Positions 38,746-47,660 of a stretch of 47,660 nt of DNA are shown here, piece by piece (the stretch's first letter is position 1; each line of letters opens with the position of its first letter). The notes beneath the pieces are model-generated. The model did not search any database. It saw only the letters and a list, made by a program, of their open reading frames with translations, and was not told the origin of the DNA. The stretch covers positions 426,814 to 474,473 of the forward strand of contig BJOX01000031.1 in assembly GCA_009731375.1 (NCBI GenBank), read 5' to 3'. This DNA is from Paulinella micropora (Eukaryota > Cercozoa > Imbricatea > Euglyphida). The position numbers and the translations under genes are program-made.

Positions 38746-39683
38746 GTACATACATACATACATACATACATACATACGTGCGTGCGTGCGTGCGTGACAT
38801 ACATACATACATACATACATATATACAATCTACATACATACGTACGTACATACATACATACATACATACATACACATACATACATACATACATACACATA
38901 CATACATACATACATACATACATTCATAAATACTTACATACATGCATACATACATGAAAACAAATATATATATAAATATGTATATATACATGCATACATA
39001 CATACATACATACATACATACATGCATACATGCATACACACATACATGCATACACACATACATATATACATACATACATACATACAGACAGACAGACAGA
39101 CATACAGACATTCATAACATACATACATACATACATACATACATACATACATACGTACCTGCACATATCGCACGCACTCATACATACATACATACATACA
39201 TACATGCATAAATACATGCATACATGCATGCATACATGCATGCATACATACATACATACATACATACATGCGTACATACATGCATACATACATACATACA
39301 TACATACATTGTACATTCATTCATTCATTCATTCATTCATTCATTCAGACATTCATTCATACATACATACATACATACATACACACACATACATACATAC
39401 ATACATACATACACACGTGCATACGCGCGAGCGTGCATACGTACATATATACATGTATACATACATGTATACATACATACATACATACATACATACATAC
39501 ATAACATACATCATACCTACCTACCTATCTACCTACTTACCTACCTACCTACCAACAGACAGACAGACAGACAGAAATACATACATACATACATACATAA
39601 CATACATACATACATACATACATACATACAGACAGACAGACAGACCGACATACTGCAGACATACATACAGACAGACACAGACA

Positions 39684-39749
<66 letters not shown>

Positions 39750-40015
39750 CATGTATACACGCATACACGCATACACGCATATACACACATACATGCATAC
39801 ATACATACATACATGCATACATATATGCATACATACAATACATACAATACATACATACATACATACATAAATACATACATACATACATACATACATACAT
39901 ACGTACCTGCACATATCGCACATGCACTCATACATACATACATACATACATACATACATACATACATACATACATAGAATACATACAATACATGCATACA
40001 TACATACAGGCATAT
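38319..40015. repeat. (ACAT)n tetranucleotide array
   Basis: About 1.7 kb of ACAT/TACA with CATGCATG, CATT, CAGA and ACCT variants. Two copies of a TACGTACCTGCACATATCGCA-like interruption (39,152 and 39,899) show larger-scale duplication. Open frames of His-Thr-Tyr-Ile or Met-Tyr-Val-Cys are artefacts. Confidence 0.97.
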
Positions 40016-40311
40016 TTTTCTGTCTGTGCAGAGGGGGCGAGGTAAAGGGCCTGACCATGATTGGCCGGGAGACGAGGATGAAGTACAGATATATATATAT
40101 ATATAATATATATCCAAAAACATGTACATAATAAATTATGTCTTTTTGTCATTGTTTTGTGGAAATTCGTCTTTCCTTGCTTTGTTATATTTTCTTGAAC
40201 AATTGTGTGTTTTTGGAAAACAAAGGCTTGCTTTGTGTCAATATATACATGCTTTTCATATGTTTGATGCTGGTATTTGATATATTTACGGACAGGTCCA
40301 GAAAACATAAA
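40016..40311. other. Unique spacer
   Basis: AT-rich with TATATATA at 40,089-40,110. No gene supported. Confidence 0.5.
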
Positions 40312-40316
40312 TAGTT

Positions 40317-40357
<41 letters not shown>

Positions 40358-40414
40358 GATAGATAGATAGATAGATAGATAGATGGATAGATAGATGGAG
40401 TGGGATGGGATGGG

Positions 40415-40462
<48 letters not shown>

Positions 40463-40505
40463 CGGATAGATTGATAGAGGTGGATAGATAGAGATAGATA
40501 GAGAT

Positions 40506-40539
<34 letters not shown>

Positions 40540-40603
40540 GGATGGATAGATGGATGGATGGATAGATGGATGGATAGATAGATGATGGATGGATAGATAG
40601 ATG

Positions 40604-40654
<51 letters not shown>

Positions 40655-40678
40655 GGATAGATGGATGGATGGATGGAC

Positions 40679-40710
<32 letters not shown>

Positions 40711-40834
40711 TGATTCATAGATAGAGAGATAGAGAACTAGATCGAGAGATAGATCGAGAGATAGATCGAGAGATAGATAGAGAGATAGATAGAGAGATAG
40801 AGAGATAGAGAACTAGATCGAGAGATAGATCGAG

Positions 40835-40877
<43 letters not shown>

Positions 40878-40970
40878 GATAGAGATAGATGAGATACAGA
40901 TAGAGAGAGAGATAGAGATAGAGATTGATAGTTCCACTCGCCTTTTTAGCCTTTCCTTTCCTGGCCATGG

Positions 40971-41026
<56 letters not shown>

Positions 41027-41146
41027 GAGAGAGAGAGGGAGAGAGAGAGAAGAGAGAGACAAGAGATAAGAGAGAGAGATAGATAGAGAGATAGATAGAT
41101 ATGTTTGGTGTATCAGCTCTACATATCCGAAGACATAGGCATCCAT

Positions 41147-41223
<77 letters not shown>

Positions 41224-41241
41224 AATAGATAGATAGATAGA

Positions 41242-41287
<46 letters not shown>

Positions 41288-41310
41288 GGATGGATAGATG
41301 GATAGATAGA
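40312..41310. repeat. (GATA)n array
   Basis: About 1 kb of GATA with GATG and GAGA variants, broken by a unique piece at 40,928-40,973 and one at 41,100-41,145, each near TA or GA runs. Confidence 0.97.
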
Positions 41311-41689
41311 CAGCATACCTTTCCTTTTCCCCAATCCTTTCCTTGTTTACTCTTCTCTCCTATATTTGCGTTGTCGTGCGTTTACTTTCCTGTTCATTCC
41401 TTTTCTTTGCTTGCTTGGCCTTGTCTCGCCTTTCCTCACGTTCTTCTCCCTTCCTTTCTTGTGCTTGCCTCGCCTTGCGATTTGCCAGCTTTGCCTTGCC
41501 TTGCTTTGCCCTGCCTCGCCTTGCCTTATCTCAGTTGTCTGCAGCCAGAATATGAGATGGAGGCACAAACATCGCAAGTTTCCGGGAAACCATCGCAAAT
41601 ACCGCAAAAGTTGTATGCCTTCACTTCCCGTCTTATTTTTCGTTATCTGTATTGGTGATCGTGTTAGCATGTTTTTCGAGAGAGCCCCC
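41311..41689. other. CCTTG-rich spacer
   Basis: Repeated CCTTGC or TTGCCT words at 41,420-41,540, otherwise no gene. Confidence 0.5.
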
Positions 41690-41770
41690 CTAGTCTCACC
41701 CAACGCCTCGCCGCGGCTCGCCAAGAGTAAAATTTCCTTCCTTCCTTCCTTCCTTCCTTCCTTCCTTTTT

Positions 41771-41808
<38 letters not shown>

Positions 41809-42160
41809 TTCCTTCCTCCTTTCTTCCTTTCTTTCTTTCTTTTCTTTTCTTTTCTTTTCTTTCTTTCTTTCTTTCTCTTTCTTTCTTTCTTTCCTTCTTT
41901 CCTTCCTTCCTTCCTTCTTCCTTTCTTTCTTCCTTTCTTTCTTCCTTTCTTTCTTCCTTCCTTTCTTTCTTTCTTTCTTTCTTTTATTTCTTTCTTTCTT
42001 TCTTTCTTTCCTTTCTTTCCTTCCTTTCCTTCCTTTCCTTCCTTTCCTTCCTTTCCTTTCCTTTCCTTCCTTTCCTTCCTTTCCTTCCTTTCCTTCCTTT
42101 CCTTCCTTTCCTTCCTTCCTTCCTTTCCTTCTTTCCTTCCTTCCTTCCTTCCTTCCTTCC

Positions 42161-42191
<31 letters not shown>

Positions 42192-42538
42192 TTTCCTTCT
42201 TTCTTTCTTTCTTTCTTTTTTTCTTTCTTCCTTCCTTCTTTCTCTCTCTCTCTCCTCCTCTCTCTCTCTCTCTATCTATCTTTGTCTCTCTCTATCTCTC
42301 TCTCTCTCTCTCTCTCTGCATTCTTACTTACCTTACTTACCTTACTTACTTACTTGCTTACGTACTTACTTACTTACTACTTACATAGAAGCATCGCGTC
42401 GCAGCAGGAGCGCTTCACCCCTCCCAGCTTTCATGAGCAAATCGATGATGATGATCATGATGATGATGATGCTCGCGACAGTTTGGTCAGCCTCTTCCCA
42501 TTCACGCCTTAATATGTCGTGATCATGAAACTCCACCC
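41690..42538 (+). repeat. Dispersed repeat D, copy 1
   Basis: Starts CTAGTCTCACCCAACGCCTC, carries a ~550-bp TTCC/TTTC tract, then (TC)n, (TTAC)n, and a unique ~160-bp end with (GAT)n that is nearly identical to 47,500-47,660. Both copies stop at GAAACTCCACC, here followed by a gap and then poly-C. Confidence 0.85.
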
Positions 42539-42856
42539 NNNNNNNNNNNNNNNNNNNNNNNNNNNNNNNNNNNNNNNNNNNNNNNNNNNNNNNNNNNNNN
42601 NNNNNNNNNNNNNNNNNNNNNNNNNNNNNNNNNNNNNNNNNNNNNNNNNNNNNNNNNNNNNNNNNNNNNNNNNNNNNNNNNNNNNNNNNNNNNNNNNNNN
42701 NNNNNNNNNNNNNNNNNNNNNNNNNNNNNNNNNNNNNNNNNNNNNNNNNNNNNNNNNNNNNNNNNNNNNNNNNNNNNNNNNNNNNNNNNNNNNNNNNNNN
42801 NNNNNNNNNNNNNNNNNNNNNNNNNNNNNNNNNNNNNNNNNNNNNNNNNCCCCCCC
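42539..42856. other. Assembly gap with poly-C edge
   Basis: N from 42,539 to 42,849, then C8. Confidence 0.98.
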
Positions 42857-42968
42857 CGATTTCCCACACATGCCTTGCCATTTTTCTTTTCTATATAGTT
42901 CTATTCGGGTTCGAATCCCTCCTCCCCTGAGCGTGTGGTGCATGTGTACGCGCCCAACCGCAGTCCTC

Positions 42969-43140
42969 AGTTAGGTCTGTCTGTCTCTGTATGTGTGTAC
43001 GTGTGTATGCATGCATGCATGTATATTCAGTTAGGTCTGTCTGTCTCTGTATGTGTGTACGTGTGTATGCATGCATGCATGTATATTCAGTTAGGTTTGT
43101 CTGTCTCTGTATGTGTGTACGTGTGTATGCATGCATGCAT
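42969..43140 (+). repeat. 60-bp minisatellite, three units
   Basis: The unit TTAGGTCTGTCTGTCTCTGT... ending GTATATTCAG is repeated almost exactly, and the third runs into (GTAT)n. Confidence 0.92.
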
Positions 43141-43321
43141 GTATGTATGTATGTATGTATGTATGTATGTATGTATGTATGTATGTAGGTATGTGTGTAT
43201 GTCTGTCATGTACTGTACTGTACTGTACTGTACTGTTACTGCAATGCAATGTAATGTAAGGTAATGTTATGTAATGTTATGTAATTTTATGTAATTTTAT
43301 GTAATGTTATGTTTGTTAAAG

Positions 43322-43354
<33 letters not shown>

Positions 43355-43407
43355 TGCATGCATGCATGCATGTATGTAATGTAATGTATGTATGTATGTA
43401 ATGTATG

Positions 43408-43438
<31 letters not shown>

Positions 43439-43460
43439 TGTATGTATGTAATGTAGGTAA
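43141..43460. repeat. (GTAT)n and GTAAT repeats
   Basis: ATGT/GTAT arrays with TACTG and GTAATGTTAT variants; the complement of the array type at 38-40 kb. Confidence 0.95.
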
Positions 43461-43970
43461 TCGCAGCCCACAGTTGGTGGCACGTTCCAACACCTCCGAA
43501 ATCTCTGAAGTCGAAGATGGACCCACGGAGGAGGAAGGAAGGAGGGAGGAGGAAGTCTTTCAAACCAACTATGATTGTCACAAGCATGGTTGATTTTGCA
43601 AAACCACGCACAAGCAACATGATACATGTTGGTTCTGCATGGTTTGTTCGAAAGCTCTCGTCAAGAGCTTTCTACTGAGCCCGCAAGTACAGGTTCTGGA
43701 CGGTCAGTATTGGCTGAGAACGAAAGACTGAAACTAATTGCTAGTTGTCTTGAGATACTTGGAAATATTCTACTTCTCATGCCTTGTCAGGCCTATTCTA
43801 CATTCTACAATACAAATTGTGAGTTTCGGTTGCGCCCCTGAGCTTTCAAAAGATAGCTGATTGGATAATGCTAAAGCCCCCTGTGCTCCTGTCTAAATAG
43901 TACTGACCAAGCCGAGCTTGCCTCCCTGCACCAAACTATGAAATGACTGTACCTTTCTTTTTCTTTTTTT
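43461..43970. other. Unique spacer, no gene
   Basis: Short frames (up to 71 codons) on the plus strand, such as ENERLKLIASCLEILGNI, look faintly protein-like but lack support. Contains a small inverted repeat AAAGCTCTCGTCAAGAGCTTT at 43,651-43,671. Confidence 0.4.
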
Positions 43971-44835
43971 TTTTNNNNNNNNNNNNNNNNNNNNNNNNNN
44001 NNNNNNNNNNNNNNNNNNNNNNNNNNNNNNNNNNNNNNNNNNNNNNNNNNNNNNNNNNNNNNNNNNNNNNNNNNNNNNNNNNNNNNNNNNNNNNNNNNNN
44101 NNNNNNNNNNNNNNNNNNNNNNNNNNNNNNNNNNNNNNNNNNNNNNNNNNNNNNNNNNNNNNNNNNNNNNNNNNNNNNNNNNNNNNNNNNNNNNNNNNNN
44201 NNNNNNNNNNNNNNNNNNNNNNNNNNNNNNNNNNNNNNNNNNNNNNNNNNNNNNNNNNNNNNNNNNNNNNNNNNNNNNNNNNNNNNNNNNNNNNNNNNNN
44301 NNNNNNNNNNNNNNNNNNNNNNNNNNNNNNNNNNNNNNNNNNNNNNNNNNNNNNNNNNNNNNNNNNNNNNNNNNNNNNNNNNNNNNNNNNNNNNNNNNNN
44401 NNNNNNNNNNNNNNNNNNNNNNNNNNNNNNNNNNNNNNNNNNNNNNNNNNNNNNNNNNNNNNNNNNNNNNNNNNNNNNNNNNNNNNNNNNNNNNNNNNNN
44501 NNNNNNNNNNNNNNNNNNNNNNNNNNNNNNNNNNNNNNNNNNNNNNNNNNNNNNNNNNNNNNNNNNNNNNNNNNNNNNNNNNNNNNNNNNNNNNNNNNNN
44601 NNNNNNNNNNNNNNNNNNNNNNNNNNNNNNNNNNNNNNNNNNNNNNNNNNNNNNNNNNNNNNNNNNNNNNNNNNNNNNNNNNNNNNNNNNNNNNNNNNNN
44701 NNNNNNNNNNNNNNNNNNNNNNNNNNNNNNNNNNNNNNNNNNNNNNNNNNNNNNNNNNNNNNNNNNNNNNNNNNNNNNNNNNNNNNNNNNNNNNNNNNNN
44801 NNNNNNNNCCCCCCCCCCCCCCCCCCCCCCCCCCC
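43971..44835. other. Assembly gap, poly-T to poly-C
   Basis: N from 43,975 to 44,808, preceded by T and followed by 27 C. Confidence 0.98.
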
Positions 44836-45085
44836 GGGGCTCAAACAAGTGTTTGCGTTCCTTTTTGACTGTGACAGGTTTTTTCTTATCTTCCTGACTC
44901 TGTTTTGCTTCTTCTCTTTCTACGCTAGGTGATAGAAAAGGTTCGTTTGGTGGTGTGTCAGGTGGGTCGAAGAAACTTGCCTGTCTTGCCTGTAAATACA
45001 AAGGGTGTTTTCGATGGGGTGGGAGTTCACCAATCAGTGCCGATTCCCATGGGGTCATAGATGGCCAATGTAGCAAGAAATCCAT
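44836..45085 (-). CDS. Possible exon truncated by the gap
   Basis: From the ATG at 45,083-45,085 the frame reads MDFLLHWPSMTPWESALIGE, LYLQARQASFFDPPDTPPNE and a Lys/Glu-rich stretch, then poly-Gly from the homopolymer. It is protein-like but unrecognised, and its 3' part is lost. Confidence 0.3.
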
Positions 45086-45753
45086 ACTCCCAATTATCTC
45101 AGTCTGGATCTCTACTATTGAATGGTGAAGGATCCACCTTAAACCCTTTGTGTGACGACGTCTCGAACATAGGGTAAGCCATGGACGGTTCTAAGACCAA
45201 AGTGCGGAAGAAAGGAGTTAAGTAACCTCAACTATCAATGGAGAATTTATTCAATTAAGTAGAAATAGAGGTTATTCAAGTAGTATTAATATTAGGGATG
45301 AAATAGGTTGGTGTGTCTGTGCTATGCTGTCTAGCCACGCGACACGTTTGAGGTGGGTGCCTCAGTTCGGCCTACCCGCGAAATGGTGTCGACTGCCTAC
45401 CGCCGCACGTCGACCCTTGCACTTTTCAAGGCTGTTGCCACAAGGCCTGATGCCTCTCTTTCCAGACTAAGTGCAACTGATTAAAGCTGCTGACGCAGAG
45501 TTCGCTAATCAAGGCTCGATAACCTGTCACGTAGTAGACTACTATTATTAATATAATAATCTATGATAGCAACTACACTCTATCAGCAGCTGAGTACTAC
45601 AACGGCCCGGCTTTAATAAGAAAATGCGCCAACAGAGCACGCCACGTAACTTGGCTGGCCAGATTATATGAGTCATAAGTAATGGCTCTACCGACACCGT
45701 TACCCCGATACTGCCGCTGGCCCCGCTGACTTAACTCAGCTATTAATTAAGAT
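45086..45753. other. No gene recognised
   Basis: Mixed unique sequence with no ORF above background. Confidence 0.5.
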
Positions 45754-46165
45754 TATTACTGGGTACATTCAAGTGTGAAACTCAGCCATAGAATTTGTGT
45801 TAAGATGCAGATTTCAGATTAGTGGCCAGATTTCAGATTAGCGGCTCGATTTAATAACTAGGTTTCCACCTTAGATAAAGGTATGACTTAATAGCTATAC
45901 TTTTCACGTGGACGATCCTTGAGTCCGATTGTAAAAATTGTTCTCTCAATAAAAACGAAGAAGAAGAAGAAGAATTCAAATTAGTGTAACTTAACAGTGC
46001 TATATCCGTCCGCAAAATCTGCATAATTTTTGCGAAATATTACAGTTAAATTGAACTAATTTGAATTCTGACCACTAATCTAAAATCTTACCGCTAATCT
46101 GAAATCTGACCCTTAACTCAAATTCGCTGGCTGAGTTTGACACTTTAATGTACACAGTAATATTT
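45754..46165. mobile_element. MITE-like element with ~110-130-bp inverted repeats
   Basis: Left arm TATTACTGGGTACATTCAAG... and right arm ...TTAATGTACACAGTAATA are inverted copies, each with 19-bp AGATTTCAGATTAG-type subrepeats. The ~180-bp centre has no ORF and includes an AAGAAG patch. A related end is at 874-1006. The outer TA could be a target duplication. Confidence 0.7.
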
Positions 46166-46573
46166 ATTGTTCCAACCAATGTAACTTTACTAGGTTGCAG
46201 GGGGAGGGGTTCCCATTCTGTACTTCAGACACTTGGTCTTCATTTAGACAGAAGGAAACTGAACCAGACACAGGCTCAGTCAAATTAAACTAACTACCCG
46301 CCTAAAGTTAAATAAAGGAAATACAACTGAGTATAAAAGCTAAAGCAATGATCAGTACTATGAAGGAACTAACTGCCACCACTACCAGAACTATTAATAA
46401 CTATGTAAACATGTATATGCCGATATGACTAAATACTATATTAATAAATTTGCCCATTGCTTCCCCTATTTAGGAATAGCGGCCGATATGAGCCAACATA
46501 GTAAATGTCATAAAGCCAGACAACAGCCAAACAAGTTAATTAATAAAATATGTTCACAACTCAAACATGCAAC
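46166..46573. other. No gene recognised
   Basis: AT-rich unique sequence up to the LTR. Confidence 0.5.
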
Positions 46574-46815
46574 TGTAATGCCCCCAACGATAGCTAGTAA
46601 AAAGTCGGTAATACAACCAAACACAGTCCTCAAGAATAGAATGAGAATGATGTCTCGTTGTATTAGCTCAGTGAAGCCAAAAAGGAAAACGGCAACAGAC
46701 CAGGAATAAAATGGCATCAGGTCCAATCCGGACAAATAATACTGAAAAACAAGCTGGTGCACCTGTCACCAGGAAAAGATACTTTTTACCGGCTATCCGG
46801 GGGGTGATGCCTACA
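46574..46815 (-). repeat. Gypsy LTR, second element
   Basis: 242 bp. It matches the 3' LTR at 25.7 kb apart from a 5-bp insertion and about three substitutions. Confidence 0.9.
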
Positions 46816-47083
46816 GTACCCCCTCCCGATTTTATGACGGAAATAGCATTTTCGTCATACACCTTCTGATTTCTTTCTGCAAATAGTATGCGCTATGGAG
46901 TCATGCCACACAGCGCATCGACCCACGGATAGACGCTAAAAGACGATAAATATATCCTCATACGGCACGTCAAAGCGGATTCTCTAGCCTTTCTTGTAAA
47001 TTTTGAACTCCTTCCCCTCAATTTTTTTTTCGGCAGTATGTCAAGAACAAACGTACTATTAATAAAAAATACAAGCAACGTGG
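46816..47083 (-). mobile_element. Gypsy 3' end fragment (PPT and 3' region)
   Basis: Matches 25,964-26,255 nearly base for base, including PPT and hairpin. The match stops at CAACGTGGT, after which a (TTCC)n tract replaces the (TTA)n seen in the full element. No pol follows, so the copy is truncated or rearranged. Confidence 0.85.
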
Positions 47084-47163
47084 TCCTTCTTTCCTTCCTT
47101 CCTTCCTTCCTTCCTTCCTTCCTTCCTTCCTTCTTTCTTTCTTTCTTTCTTTCTTCCCTTCCT

Positions 47164-47196
<33 letters not shown>

Positions 47197-47224
47197 TTTC
47201 TCTCTCTCTCTCCTTCTCTCTCTC

Positions 47225-47298
<74 letters not shown>
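47084..47298. repeat. (TTCC)n, (TTTC)n and (TC)n tract
   Basis: Compound pyrimidine microsatellite ending in (GC)n. Confidence 0.95.
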
Positions 47299-47660
47299 CT
47301 AGTCTCGCTCAACGCCTCGCCGCAGCCCGCCAAGAGTAAAGCTTTCTTTCTTTTTCTGTCTTTCTGTCTGTCTCCCTCTCCTCTCTCTCTCTCTCTCTAT
47401 CTATCTTTGTCTCTCTCTATCTCTCTCTCTCTCTCTGCATTCTTACTTACCTTACTTACCTTACTTACTTGCTTACGTACTTACTTACTTACTTACTTAC
47501 TACTTACATAGAAGCATCGCGTCGCAGCAGGAGCGCTTCACCCCTCCCAGCTTTCATGAGCAAATCGATGATGATGATCATGATGATGATGATGCTCGCG
47601 ACAGTTTGGTCAGCCTCTTCCCATTCACGCCTTAATATGTCGTGATCATGAAACTCCACC
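47299..47660 (+). repeat. Dispersed repeat D, copy 2
   Basis: Same start (CTAGTCTCGCTCAACGCCTC) and same end as 41,690-42,538, with a much shorter microsatellite inside. The window stops at the base where copy 1 meets its gap. Confidence 0.85.

Noticed and set aside
38315-40045. Met-Tyr-Val-Cys and His-Thr-Tyr-Ile repeat proteins
   Set aside because: Both strands and several frames of the ACAT array are open, which is the mark of a tetranucleotide repeat.

Overview
This is nuclear DNA from a eukaryote with a large, repeat-choked genome. Evidence: short T-tailed GT-AG introns, a full-length Ty3/gypsy LTR retrotransposon, DNA-transposon-like inverted repeats, and microsatellites covering perhaps a third of the window (CTA, AAAG, TTTTC, GAA, GA, ACAT, GATA, TTCC). 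No rRNA, tRNA or organellar gene was seen. Sequence alone does not fix the species; a repeat-rich amoebozoan-like protist is a weak guess. Several assembly gaps are bordered by long poly-G/C/A/T runs.

Layout. 1-8.9 kb: no convincing gene, mostly microsatellites, framed by a pair of ~152-bp inverted repeats (1641-1793 and 8783-8934). 8.96-9.44 kb: two gypsy LTR pieces in opposite orientation, butting onto a decapitated LRR gene. 9.4-23 kb: a gene-dense, GC-richer block: LRR fragment, small zinc-ribbon protein (-), a multi-exon or broken gene (+), a 603-aa RING protein (-), two tandem secreted/membrane paralogues (-), a large lysine-rich gene with several frame breaks (+), two short hypotheticals, a 526-aa F-box-like LRR protein (-) and a MYND-finger protein (-). 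Palindromes or hairpins beside A/T runs sit in its intergenic spaces. 23.6-24.6 kb: an unusual satellite built on the 14-bp perfect palindrome CAAGGTATACCTTG.

25,727-36,413: a Ty3/gypsy element on the minus strand. It has 237-bp LTRs (10 mismatches between them), a 4-bp ACAC target duplication, a candidate PBS and PPT, a CCCH-finger/RGG Gag, and a Pol with protease-like, RT, RNase H and integrase regions plus an unexplained ~290-aa C-terminal tail. Gag and Pol are in the same frame, separated by one UGA, which suggests stop-codon readthrough. Its Gag N-terminus carries a TAG and a one-base frame break.

36.4-47.7 kb: AT-rich DNA, one Ser/Pro/Lys-rich ORF (37,809-38,318), very long ACAT and GATA arrays, a dispersed repeat present twice (41.69-42.54 and 47.30-47.66 kb), a ~410-bp inverted-repeat MITE, and a second gypsy LTR with adjoining 3' sequence (46.57-47.08 kb).

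The genes show no common pathway. RING, F-box-like LRR and MYND proteins would fit ubiquitin-linked regulation. The clustering of short, intron-poor genes with hairpins between them makes an integrated large-DNA-virus segment worth testing, but an ordinary host gene island is equally possible.
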